The translations under genes were made by a program, and so were the position numbers. The notes beneath the pieces were generated by a model. That model had not been told where the DNA came from. It was given only the letters and a program-made list of their open reading frames with translations, and did not search any database. DNA of 24,168 nt, taken from the NCBI GenBank assembly GCA_021399405.1, contig JAAFKL010000203.1, positions 1 to 24,168 on the forward strand. Direction: 5' to 3'. The stretch comes from Candidatus Heimdallarchaeota archaeon (lineage in GTDB: Archaea; Asgardarchaeota; Heimdallarchaeia; Heimdallarchaeales; Kariarchaeaceae). Below, piece by piece: positions 1-7,228 of this stretch. How positions within the stretch are numbered: the stretch's first letter is position 1; every line of letters starts with the position of its first letter.

Positions 1-843
1 ATCAATTGATTCTGGCCAGGTTTCTGCTATCTGTTGTCGATAATCTGGTTCATATTCCATCTCAAATTCCGGAATATGTTGAGTAATCTCTTCCGCCAGT
101 TCTTGGGGGCTGAAACTAATTCCAGCAAGATTAAATGTACGTTGCGTAAAGATTGAATCATCTGCCTTTAACAGTTGAATAGTACCAAGCAAACAATCAT
201 CCATATGCATCATGGGAAGGTTGGTATCAGGTTTCAAGAAACTAGTGTATCTCTTGTTCTTCAGCGCTTCATAAAATATTTCAACTGCATAGTCGGTAGT
301 TCCTCCACCGGGTGGAGACTTCCATGAAATAATACCAGGATAGCGTAATGATCTGAAATCCACGCCCCATTTATTGTGATAGTATTCACCCAGTAATTCC
401 ATATAGACTTTTGATACACCATAAATAGTGGTGGGACGCATGACAGTGAAATCAGGAGTGTTGATTCGGGGAGTAGTGGGTCCGAATGCTGCTATTGAAC
501 TGGGGGAAAGAATACGCAGATCAAATTCCTTTGCTATATCGACAGCGTTTTCAAAACCCCGGATATTTACATCCATTGCTAGTTTGGGCTTCCTTTCACC
601 TGAAGCAGATAGAATACTAGCATTATGTACTAACCAATCAATATCATGATTTACTATTAATTCAGTAAACTTATCCTTCTCCAGTACATCGAGATATTCG
701 TAAGGTCCATCTCCATGGATGTCAGCAGCTTGTTGCCGAATATCTGTTGCAATGACATTTTCTTTTCCATAATCCGTGCGTAACATAGCAACCAATTCGG
801 TTCCTATTTGTCCCAAGCTTCCTGTAACTAGAATATTTGTCAT
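1..843 (-). CDS. tdh: L-threonine 3-dehydrogenase, SDR type (3' end missing)
   Basis: Likely NAD-dependent oxidation of L-threonine to 2-amino-3-ketobutyrate in the cytosol, the first step of threonine breakdown to glycine and acetyl-CoA. The reading frame is open from an ATG at 843 to the window edge (281 codons), so the C-terminus is missing. Seen directly: an N-terminal Rossmann motif TGSLGQIGTEL (residues 7-17), the acidic TDIR after strand 2 (33-36), and the SDR catalytic pair in YGVSK (Tyr141, Lys145). The stretch around PTTPR, MRPTTIYGVSKVYMELLG, RYPGIISWKSPPGGGTTDYA and LPMMHMDDC is what I recognise as characteristic of SDR-type threonine dehydrogenases rather than sugar-nucleotide epimerases. 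This is not the zinc-dependent Tdh. A glycine C-acetyltransferase gene would be the expected partner, but it would lie outside the window. High confidence in family, good confidence in substrate. Confidence 0.88.
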   Translation of the reverse strand, partial: MTNILVTGSLGQIGTELVAMLRTDYGKENVIATDIRQQAADIHGDGPYEYLDVLEKDKFTELIVNHDIDWLVHNASILSASGERKPKLAMDVNIRGFENAVDIAKEFDLRILSPSSIAAFGPTTPRINTPDFTVMRPTTIYGVSKVYMELLGEYYHNKWGVDFRSLRYPGIISWKSPPGGGTTDYAVEIFYEALKNKRYTSFLKPDTNLPMMHMDDCLLGTIQLLKADDSIFTQRTFNLAGISFSPQELAEEITQHIPEFEMEYEPDYRQQIAETWPESID

Positions 844-1024
844 CTATAACCACACAAAAAACACGATGGAAATCGCTAAGATAGTATTCATTTGAGATTA
901 TAATTATAATTCGGCAAGTACGTAAAATATTACTACCTGTGTGAGATCTTGAGCACAATTAGACATATTTTGAGTCCCACGACCCACATAATTTGTATTA
1001 ATCTGGGTATTATGTAGATATTAT

Positions 1025-1051
1025 ATTACCCTTTAATAGTAAAATGGTAAT
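1025..1051. repeat. Imperfect inverted repeat, possible operator
   Basis: ATTACC at 1025-1030 is mirrored by GGTAAT at 1046-1051. Inside these arms CTTT faces AAAAT, leaving a short AATAGT centre. It lies in the gap upstream of a DNA-binding-protein gene, so an operator for that protein or a hairpin is possible. The symmetry is seen in the sequence; the function is a guess. Confidence 0.35.
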
Positions 1052-1228
1052 CTATTATAGGCACTCTAGATCACTAATTAGAATAGATGTCAACTTAGTT
1101 AATACACAATTACTATGCATTCATCTTCATATCTTCGATTATCACTATTCATTTTCAATACAAATATCTGCACTATGGATTTAATAAACTATATTCAATT
1201 AATTTATGATAATTAACGTTCCGTCATA

Positions 1229-1243
1229 ATAAAATATATAACT
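1229..1243 (+). promoter_or_regulatory. TATA-like box for the RHH/winged-helix gene
   Basis: ATAAAATATATAAC is centred about 28 bases upstream of the GTG at 1265. In archaea a TATA box lies about 26 bases upstream of the transcript start, so this spacing implies a transcript that begins at or within a few bases of the GTG (leaderless). Confidence 0.5.
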
Positions 1244-1264
1244 ATACATTGTGCTAATATTATT

Positions 1265-1969
1265 GTGTCCCACTCCAGAAGACGTACCTATCGAAGAGAG
1301 GACAAGCAAATTTCCTTCTTTACCAGCTCCGAGATACATGAATCCATCAAGTTACAAGCCAAACAAAACAACACTTCCATCAAAGATTATTTGGTGCGAC
1401 TGCACATCAATGCTACTAATGATAACTCACAAGATAATTTGATAGCAGAAGTGCATGTAATGATGAAACGATTGCTAGATACCCAAGCATTTTTGGTCGT
1501 ACCACAACAGCAACAATCGAATCCATCATCAAATTTGATGGGTGGGTTGCAATCCACCTCAGTGAATCCAAATGCCGCAGAACCACATCGATTCACTAAT
1601 GGATCACCATCGCATCTTGAGGATGAATCTTTGTCTCAACATACTGGCATGCGCGCTCAAAATAAAATTGAGTCTCAATCTTTTGACAATATCCCTTACT
1701 CGGATGGCCTAACATTCTCACCAAAACTAGAATTATATCTCTCTAGCATTACCAGGGTTAATACTTATGAAACCATGCGAAAAATTATCTTTTCATTATA
1801 CAAATTGAAAGAAGCAACTCATTATCAGATTAACAAGGAAATTGGCCATACCACTCATAATCAACCAAGAGCACTCAAGAGAGCTGTCGAGGACCGGATA
1901 ATTTTGGTGGATGAACCGGATAATCCCAAGGAACCATACTATTACAGATTGAATCCTGCCTATCTGTGA
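1265..1969 (+). CDS. Putative ribbon-helix-helix plus winged-helix DNA-binding protein
   Basis: Probable transcription regulator of 234 residues, family name not recognised. Residues about 14-50 (KQISFFTSSEIHESIKLQ, then NNTSIKDYLVRL) read as a short strand and two helices, as in ribbon-helix-helix repressors, preceded by a basic stretch SRRRTYRRED. Residues about 55-80 form another helix. Residues 80-150 are a low-complexity Gln/Asn/Ser/Pro linker. Residues about 165-234 look like a winged helix: helices at 168-182 and 187-210, then a two-stranded wing ending YYYRLNPAYL. The start is a GTG placed close to one transcript start downstream of the TATA-like box at 1229-1243. It converges with the small membrane protein gene, 28 bases apart. 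Its target is unknown; the inverted repeat at 1025-1051 upstream is a candidate for self-regulation. The fold assignments are inference from pattern. Confidence 0.7.
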   Translation: MSHSRRRTYRREDKQISFFTSSEIHESIKLQAKQNNTSIKDYLVRLHINATNDNSQDNLIAEVHVMMKRLLDTQAFLVVPQQQQSNPSSNLMGGLQSTSVNPNAAEPHRFTNGSPSHLEDESLSQHTGMRAQNKIESQSFDNIPYSDGLTFSPKLELYLSSITRVNTYETMRKIIFSLYKLKEATHYQINKEIGHTTHNQPRALKRAVEDRIILVDEPDNPKEPYYYRLNPAYL

Positions 1970-1997
1970 TTAATTAGATTTTCTGATTAAAACAAAA

Positions 1998-2246
1998 CTA
2001 CATTACAATGCTATTTCTTTCTTCTAAGGTCCTTCGATAATATGATATTGAATAGTAGCTAAGGTAAATGACAATTGCGATAAGAAGTAGATAATACATC
2101 ACATTGTTAATACCAGCGAATATAAGGAAAATAATCGCACTACTGAAAAATGGGGAAAATAGAACTACTATTAATATGATCTTAATAATAGTAGATTTTG
2201 ATTCCTCCAAATCCTCATGATATCCGTATGCTTCACTGTTCTCCAT
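1998..2246 (-). CDS. Small two-segment membrane protein
   Basis: Unrecognised protein of 82 residues. An acidic N-terminus of about 18 residues (MENSEAYGYHEDLEESK) is followed by two hydrophobic segments at about 20-43 and 47-68, joined by a short AGINN turn, and a basic tail with YYRRTLEER. It starts at an ATG with a weak Shine-Dalgarno-like AGGTTT about nine bases upstream. It is the last gene of a four-gene same-strand run, 119 bases after the seven-segment membrane protein, so it may have its own promoter. The ordered charge pattern and clean two-helix design make it likely to be a real gene. No function can be assigned. Confidence 0.6.
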   Translation of the reverse strand: MENSEAYGYHEDLEESKSTIIKIILIVVLFSPFFSSAIIFLIFAGINNVMYYLLLIAIVIYLSYYSISYYRRTLEERNSIVM

Positions 2247-2365
2247 GGTTTCAAACCTACTCAGTTTATCTCATGCTCTGATTACTACAATTTAAATTGA
2301 TTGGAATTGGAAACAATACAATCGATCTTCTTGAGATTTACTATCTAATTTACCAGTTACACTAT

Positions 2366-3019
2366 CTATCCTGAGAATTCCTTGGCTGCAAGATAGAAAA
2401 AGTAGAGAGCAACCATCTGCATAACATGATAAAGATCATTATGGTTGAAATGTTTGTGTAATTTATATCCACTCTGCTGTATTCCAGCAGCAAAGAATGC
2501 AATAACAATTCCAATAATGAGATATTCAACAGATTGTTCATCCTCTTGCCAATATCTAAAGATTAGAAATAGTAAACTAATAATCATGGTTCCACCGTAA
2601 TTTATTATCACACTTAGAAAGGTTACCTCATCTTGTCCCCTGATCCAAATCTGATACATGACCAGTTGAATTAGGATCAATATGATCAAAATAATTTTTG
2701 TAATTGAAGAGAAATATTCTGAAATAATAGCCAGCTCAAAAAATGTTGTTCCCACAGCAATACTTTGGACTGTGAGTAACCATGTGAGTTTGTGTCGATC
2801 TTCCCCAAGGTATTCAGTAAACCCATGTGATGTACCACCGGAAATTGCACCGATAGCAGTTGCAAGAAAAAGAAATACAAAATACAGCCTCGGTAAGTTG
2901 GAAATTGATGGTTTAAGTAGGAAAATAAAAATTATTAATTCCAATGCAATCAAATAATCAGTAATCATAGTCATTGGTTCAGTGATTTTTGGGGGATCTG
3001 TGGTTTTCTCAGAACTCAT
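2366..3019 (-). CDS. Seven-segment membrane protein, CREST/DUF6962-like
   Basis: Integral membrane protein of 217 residues from the chosen ATG. A TTG three codons upstream (3028) is possible, but the ATG has GTGAG about ten bases before it. Counting from the TTG, about seven hydrophobic segments lie near 23-39, 47-66, 84-103, 109-127, 138-158, 168-186 and 198-216. Conserved-looking polar residues sit at segment ends: SGGTSHGF (63-70) after segment 2, and a histidine cluster HKHFNHNDLYH (191-201) just before segment 7. This combination resembles what I remember of DUF6962 proteins and the wider CREST superfamily (alkaline ceramidase, PAQR and related), in which Ser/His/Asp residues bind a metal and hydrolyse lipid amides. 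The family link is from memory and not tested; activity is unknown. It lies 28 bases downstream of the longin-like gene, which suggests one operon. Confidence 0.68.
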   Translation of the reverse strand: MSSEKTTDPPKITEPMTMITDYLIALELIIFIFLLKPSISNLPRLYFVFLFLATAIGAISGGTSHGFTEYLGEDRHKLTWLLTVQSIAVGTTFFELAIISEYFSSITKIILIILILIQLVMYQIWIRGQDEVTFLSVIINYGGTMIISLLFLIFRYWQEDEQSVEYLIIGIVIAFFAAGIQQSGYKLHKHFNHNDLYHVMQMVALYFFYLAAKEFSG

Positions 3020-3047
3020 TAATTTCAACTCACATGCGATTCAGATA

Positions 3048-3677
3048 TTATCTGATAAAATAATAAACTTCTCCACTACGACTAAATCTACCGATATATC
3101 CCAAATCAAATAATTTTTCCAAGCGATCCTTAGCATCCATTTCTGCAATTTTGAGAGATAGTGTAACTAAATTAACGTCTACTTCTCCTTTAGTTAACAT
3201 TAATTTTGCAACTAGTTGAAGCTCACTCTTTATTGTTAACAAAGCGATTGCATCGAGTGGTACTTTTGGATCTATTCGCAGATCTTCAATCAAACCAAAT
3301 ACTTCATCAACGTCTTCATCAAAGTCTTCGAAATCAATCAATTCACCGCCCCAATTCTCAATTTTGGATTTATATTTACGGATGAAACGGAGAACTAGAT
3401 ATTTAGATTTCTGCATTACCTCTGGATTCTTGGTACCAACAACCACTATTGAAAATGGGCCAGCTTTCTCGGAGATAAATGAAAATGGGCCCGCTGTTAC
3501 CTCGCTGAAATTAGAACCTACTACTTCTCTCACAAATACCTGCATAGCTGTTAACATAGCGGAGACTAGATGTGCGCTGGGGGCTATGGCAGAATATGCT
3601 TTGAAATAAGCACACCTTCCATCATCAACAATTACATAGATTGCGTGAATTCGTAGTTTGTGGGTTAATATTTCCAT
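3048..3677 (-). CDS. Longin-like domain protein with C-terminal winged helix
   Basis: 209 residues. The N-terminal half (about 1-118) follows a longin/roadblock-like pattern: strands at about 11-28 (HAIYVIVDDGRCAYFKAY), a long amphipathic helix at 33-52 (PSAHLVSAMLTAMQVFVREV), a strand hairpin at 58-81 and a second long helix at 84-108. An acidic linker (117-127, FDEDVDE) leads to residues about 140-209, which look like a winged helix ending GRFSRSGEVYYFIR. Longin domains in eukaryotes act in vesicle trafficking and GTPase regulation; related folds occur in Asgard archaea. It starts eight bases after the MinD-like gene stops, with AAAGGG just upstream inside that gene's end, so the two are very likely co-translated. 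A partner role for the ATPase, as adaptor or regulator, is inference. Confidence 0.72.
   Translation of the reverse strand: MEILTHKLRIHAIYVIVDDGRCAYFKAYSAIAPSAHLVSAMLTAMQVFVREVVGSNFSEVTAGPFSFISEKAGPFSIVVVGTKNPEVMQKSKYLVLRFIRKYKSKIENWGGELIDFEDFDEDVDEVFGLIEDLRIDPKVPLDAIALLTIKSELQLVAKLMLTKGEVDVNLVTLSLKIAEMDAKDRLEKLFDLGYIGRFSRSGEVYYFIR
3450..3491 (-). repeat. 30-base-spaced direct repeat inside the longin-like gene
   Basis: The plus strand reads TGAAAATGGGCC at 3450-3461 and again at 3480-3491, exactly 30 bases apart and each followed by one differing base and GCT. On the coding strand this gives AGPFS twice (residues 62-66 and 72-76), ten residues apart. It probably extends a strand hairpin of the longin-like domain. 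Confidence 0.6.
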
Positions 3678-3685
3678 TTTATCAT

Positions 3686-4534
3686 CTACCCTTTCAATTG
3701 AACAACATAACCTGCAATCTGTGCAATATGCTTTGCCAATTTGCCATTTGGATTGATAACTACGTGTACTGGCCTTCGGGCTTCCACACCCTCAAGAAAA
3801 TACATAGCGAATTCTCCTTCTTTATCCAAAACATCCAAATCGTTGGTAATGAAACCTGCGATCTTGATCTTATCAGATCCAACTGGGTCGATGATGTGTT
3901 TTTTCACTAATTCACGTGTATATTCTTCTGCTTCCTCATCAACAAATGCTTGGGGAACCTGATTCAATACGAGTGAAGTGTCTGGTTTTAGAGCCATGTG
4001 CAAAGTCTTCAACATCTCTCCAGTACCACCTAAATCTGCATTCACCAATCTTAACATCAGTATCAGATGATCGGCAGCTGCTACACAATTGAGTGAATCC
4101 TTGGAAAAACCTGGAGAGGTATCGAGTATAATGAAATCTGCATTCCATGGATCAGTAGGAAGTATCTCTTTTACCAGGTTGATTAATTTGTACAATTCCT
4201 CCATCGACTGTTGCTTATCAGTATCGGCTAGTTTCGAGATGAAACTACCTTTGAAATTTGCAATAGCCATAAATAGCTTCCCAGGTACATCAGTACCTGC
4301 AAGATCAGTTGTATCAAAAAATATTTGATCCAATCCTAATGCATCAGAAAAGTAATCATTAATGTGCTTGTTAGGAAAATCCTTGACATAAGTCTGTAGA
4401 CTCGGAGCACCTAGATCCATATCAATGATAAACACACGATATCCTAACTTAGCTAGATGTGCTGCCAAATTCACTGAAACTAGGGTTTTACCTGTACCCC
4501 CTCTTAAACTATGAACGGTTATGGTTAAAGCCAT
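3686..4534 (-). CDS. MinD/ParA-family ATPase with arginine in the signature-lysine position
   Basis: Deviant-Walker P-loop ATPase of 282 residues, about the length of MinD. Seen: Walker A at RGGTGKT (residues 11-17), switch I IIDMDLGAPS (36-45, Asp40), Walker B/switch II FIILDTSPG (134-142, Asp138), and the NQV base-binding motif (191-193). In MinD the signature lysine is residue 11 of KGGVGKT; here residue 11 is arginine in the same register. I recall a MinD-like subfamily with RGGTGK, so this is probably a family trait rather than damage. Such ATPases cycle between monomer and ATP-bound dimer on membranes or DNA to place other machinery. The C-terminus (GKLAKHIAQIAGYVVQLKG) could form a short amphipathic helix. 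First gene of the run with the longin-like and membrane proteins. Cargo and partner are unknown. Confidence 0.88.
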   Translation of the reverse strand: MALTITVHSLRGGTGKTLVSVNLAAHLAKLGYRVFIIDMDLGAPSLQTYVKDFPNKHINDYFSDALGLDQIFFDTTDLAGTDVPGKLFMAIANFKGSFISKLADTDKQQSMEELYKLINLVKEILPTDPWNADFIILDTSPGFSKDSLNCVAAADHLILMLRLVNADLGGTGEMLKTLHMALKPDTSLVLNQVPQAFVDEEAEEYTRELVKKHIIDPVGSDKIKIAGFITNDLDVLDKEGEFAMYFLEGVEARRPVHVVINPNGKLAKHIAQIAGYVVQLKG

Positions 4535-4712
4535 AGATTATGTAACCAACCCCTCAATGGTAATAAATGTTATAAGATTCTTGCACGTTAGATTTAGTAT
4601 CGGGTTCCTTTTTGCAATAAACTTCATTGAATACCATAATTTTGGAAAAGTATAGTATAATCAACTTATCATTCTACTCAAAAAACAATTTACACATTCC
4701 ATTTCAACAAAA

Positions 4713-4722
4713 GCTAAATAAT
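4713..4722 (+). promoter_or_regulatory. TATA-like box for the zinc-ribbon membrane protein
   Basis: GCTAAATAAT is centred about 25 bases upstream of the ATG at 4742, and no Shine-Dalgarno site is visible. The spacing fits a leaderless transcript. Confidence 0.4.
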
Positions 4723-4741
4723 TCTGATCTAAAGCAATTGT

Positions 4742-5506
4742 ATGTATGGCGGGCAGTACCAATCTAGAGTTGCTAATAATGATACCGCAATTAAACTTAT
4801 GTGGGCAGGCATCATCAGCTATGTTTTTGGATTGATAACACCCCAATACATGGCAGACCCTGTTTATTTTATTGACACCACTCTTTACACATGGGATGTG
4901 CTATCAGAAATAGGGTTGGGTCTTATCGTTGTTGGGATAATTTTAACATATGTGGGAATAACAAAAGCTCGATTATTCGATGGGGTGAAAAAATTTACAG
5001 TCTCTGGTGCATTCCTTGTATTTATTCCAATCTTGGTTTTACAAAACATAAAAGTAGATTATAGAAATGCGGTGGGGAGAGATATTGTAGAATATTCAAT
5101 TGGATATTATGCGCTTTGGTTAGGTGTCATTTTATCAGTGATCGGATCATTCAAAGCCATATCCTATCCGCAGTATATGTCATATGGATATAATCAACAA
5201 CAAGCAGGATATCCTCCACAATATCCACCTACTTACCAACAAGGCCAACAACAAAATTATACTCAACAGCCCACTCAACAATATCAGCAACCTCCGGGTC
5301 AGCCGCCTGGTCAGCCACCCGTTCAACCTCCATCTTATATTGAACCTGAACCAACATATACCCAATCTCAGCCAGTTTACACAGGTCAACCTGTTTCTGG
5401 GAACCAGTTACAACATAATTACTGTGGAAACTGTGGACAAGATAACGATATAGGAGTTAGCTTCTGCGTAAATTGTGGAACGAAGTTTGAGACAGCAACA
5501 CAATAA
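4742..5506 (+). CDS. Four-segment membrane protein with Pro/Gln-rich linker and C-terminal zinc ribbon
   Basis: 254 residues, family not recognised. Four hydrophobic segments lie at about 17-33, 55-74, 85-102 and 118-139. Residues about 143-226 form a disordered Pro/Gln/Tyr-rich linker with PPGQPPGQPPVQPP repeats. The last 30 residues hold a zinc ribbon with CGNC (228, 231) and CVNC (242, 245). The layout resembles membrane proteins carrying the general zinc-ribbon sensor or adaptor module found in many archaea, where the ribbon may bind other proteins; that role is inference. It is transcribed divergently from the MinD-like operon across a gap of about 200 bases and is followed 95 bases later by the MFS transporter. 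It starts at the first ATG after the TATA-like box at 4713-4722. Confidence 0.75.
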   Translation: MYGGQYQSRVANNDTAIKLMWAGIISYVFGLITPQYMADPVYFIDTTLYTWDVLSEIGLGLIVVGIILTYVGITKARLFDGVKKFTVSGAFLVFIPILVLQNIKVDYRNAVGRDIVEYSIGYYALWLGVILSVIGSFKAISYPQYMSYGYNQQQAGYPPQYPPTYQQGQQQNYTQQPTQQYQQPPGQPPGQPPVQPPSYIEPEPTYTQSQPVYTGQPVSGNQLQHNYCGNCGQDNDIGVSFCVNCGTKFETATQ

Positions 5507-5601
5507 TCTCATTAAAAACAGTGGTCACTTATCCTTTCGATCTGATAATTATAATTAATATTGGAGTTTGTACTATTAATAATGAAAATTGAAAATCCTA
5601 T

Positions 5602-6942
5602 ATGAATAAAATAGTCAAACCGTCTATAATTAAATATCTTGGACTTGATCAACAATCGAATGAGATACAATCAATATTTACCCGATTTATTCTAATGGTA
5701 ATGCTTGAAAATATAGTCAAAGGGATTACAAGCTCTTTTTTTATTCTCTATATTATTGATGATCAGGGATTTGAAAAGGCCAGTATTATCACTTCAATTC
5801 TATTAATAGTGAAATTATTGACTGATTATCCTAGTGGTTCACTTAGTGATTATATTGGTCAATCGAAGGTTTTAGCTATCTCTTATGTCTTCTATAGCAT
5901 TGCAATTTCGATTCTAGTTTTAGCAAATGATTTCTTTGCATTCGTCGTTGTAGCCGTATTTCTAGGCCTGGCAGATGCACAATCATCTGGTACAATATTC
6001 TCCTGGCTTGATAATAATTACAAGAAATTAGCAGTTATTAGTGATCCTGAAAATCGAATCTATGCATTTGCAAAAACTCGATCTAGGACCTTGTACCGAA
6101 TAGTTCTTGGACTAGCGGTAATTATTGGGGGATCACTTTCAACCAATTTTTCAAGGGTATTTGTGTTTAAGATTGAAGCTTCACTAGCTCTTTTTGCAAT
6201 TTTTTTGTCTTTGATATTTCTCAGAAATTCTAAGAATTTTGATGTTAAATCCACAAATGAGAGTTATATGGATCATCTGCGAGGTGGAATATCATTTATT
6301 TTTTCTAGTAAAAAAAAATTCATCTTCATCATTGGAACATCAATTTATGATGCGGGTTGGATGATTTGGATTTCTATTGTCCTTTTTCCTTTTTATTTTG
6401 GTTATACTGGGTCTGATCAAGCATCAACGTTACTAAGATCAACCATTTTTTTCAGTGGGACAATCGTAGTCTTGTTAGCATCCAAACTGAGCAAATCGTA
6501 CAAAAAAGAACAGCTTGCTGTGGCTCAGTTCATTCATATTCTAATCATGCTTGGAGGAATTGCAATACTAATGTTAATCATTCCTGTGCAACGTGAGTTG
6601 AATTTAATGGCAAGTGTAGCTATCCTGATCCTATTTAATATCTCTAATATCATATCAGTAGTAGTAAATAGCCTTGAAAGTAGACTTTATGTGGATCTAA
6701 TTCCATCTGAGTATCGAAATAGCGTATATTCACTTATACCAACGCTTACAGCTTTCTTTGCAATAAGTGTCCTTCCATTAACAGGTAAGCTGATTCAACA
6801 GGAGGGATTACTCAGCGGTTTATGGGTAGTAATAGCACTGGGTATGATTGGCACTTTGATGTTACATTGGTCGATTTATTTATTAGATCAAGGTGAAATA
6901 AAAGTAGAACAGGCTTTAATAGCTACTACAACTACTGGATAA
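5602..6942 (+). CDS. Major facilitator superfamily transporter
   Basis: Integral membrane transporter of 446 residues, typical MFS length, with about eleven or twelve hydrophobic segments and a charged central loop near 205-225 (RNSKNFDVKSTNESYMDHLR). The stretch DYPSGSLSDYIGQSK (75-89), between the second and third segments, matches MFS motif A (G-x3-D-x2-G-x-K/R). MFS proteins move small solutes by proton or ion coupling, or by facilitated diffusion; the substrate cannot be read from the sequence. The ATG at 5602 has no clear Shine-Dalgarno site and only a weak TATA-like stretch (CTATTAATAAT) near 5572-5582. It is on the same strand as the zinc-ribbon membrane protein, but the 95-base gap leaves co-transcription open. 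Confidence 0.85.
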   Translation: MNKIVKPSIIKYLGLDQQSNEIQSIFTRFILMVMLENIVKGITSSFFILYIIDDQGFEKASIITSILLIVKLLTDYPSGSLSDYIGQSKVLAISYVFYSIAISILVLANDFFAFVVVAVFLGLADAQSSGTIFSWLDNNYKKLAVISDPENRIYAFAKTRSRTLYRIVLGLAVIIGGSLSTNFSRVFVFKIEASLALFAIFLSLIFLRNSKNFDVKSTNESYMDHLRGGISFIFSSKKKFIFIIGTSIYDAGWMIWISIVLFPFYFGYTGSDQASTLLRSTIFFSGTIVVLLASKLSKSYKKEQLAVAQFIHILIMLGGIAILMLIIPVQRELNLMASVAILILFNISNIISVVVNSLESRLYVDLIPSEYRNSVYSLIPTLTAFFAISVLPLTGKLIQQEGLLSGLWVVIALGMIGTLMLHWSIYLLDQGEIKVEQALIATTTTG

Positions 6943-7228
6943 AGTAATAATAGGTTTCAGCCTTAATTATCATATTATCCACGGTAACATCTGCGTATTA
7001 TGTTTAGATTTATAATCCAAGATTTGATATTATATTGTCTTTATTGACTCCGTTAAATAATTCCAACCACCACCCCGGAGCTCAATATTCTCTCTCTTCA
7101 ACAACAATCAATCTTTTCGTCATTCACTGAAGAGAGACTTTTTCTTTTTTTATCAAGTTGTCATGGTGTTTCCTAGATATTTCTGAGGTAATATCATGGA
7201 TTAAGTTTAATGGAGACTTTACCAAGGT
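6943..7228. other. 286-base intergenic stretch with possible small RNA
   Basis: No convincing protein gene. From left to right it holds an AT-rich part with a TATA-like TTGATATTATATTG at 7024-7037, an unusually C-rich stretch around 7065-7082 (CCACCACCCCGGAGCTC), then a 10-bp hairpin and T-tract at 7091-7151. Promoter-like element, GC-richer core, hairpin and T-tract in this order would fit a short non-coding RNA of roughly 90 bases starting near 7057. This is only a suggestion; the same parts could be the terminator of the MFS gene. Confidence 0.3.
7091..7151 (+). terminator. 10-bp hairpin followed by a T-tract
   Basis: TCTCTCTTCA at 7091-7100 pairs perfectly with TGAAGAGAGA at 7128-7137 across a 27-base loop. 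The right arm is followed by a C and then TTTTT-C-TTTTTTT at 7139-7151. T-tracts terminate archaeal transcription; the hairpin is extra. It could end the MFS transcript or a small RNA starting near 7057. Confidence 0.45.

Larger units (their letters stand above)
844..1264. promoter_or_regulatory. 421-base divergent intergenic region
   Basis: Very AT-rich gap between the divergently transcribed threonine dehydrogenase and the RHH/winged-helix regulator. I find no convincing protein gene or tRNA. It holds a TATA-like box for the right-hand gene at 1229-1243, an AT-rich element at 896-911 that could serve the left-hand gene with a leader of about 30 bases, and an imperfect inverted repeat at 1025-1051. 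The middle part, roughly 1055-1225, shows nothing I can name. Confidence 0.5.

Noticed and set aside
722..958. Open frame of 78 codons on the minus strand at the left end
   Set aside because: It overlaps the strongly supported threonine dehydrogenase start in another frame and has the Ser/Cys/Ile-rich look of a shadow frame.
3686..4534. Calling the MinD-like ATPase inactive because of the arginine in Walker A
   Set aside because: The second lysine of the P-loop, the switch aspartates and the base-binding motif are all intact, and similar RGGTGK variants are, as I recall, a normal subfamily.
5180..5340. Possible minisatellite or CRISPR-like repeat in a CAA/CCT-rich stretch
   Set aside because: The repeats are in frame and encode the Pro/Gln linker of a membrane protein. 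They are short, irregular and have no spacer structure.
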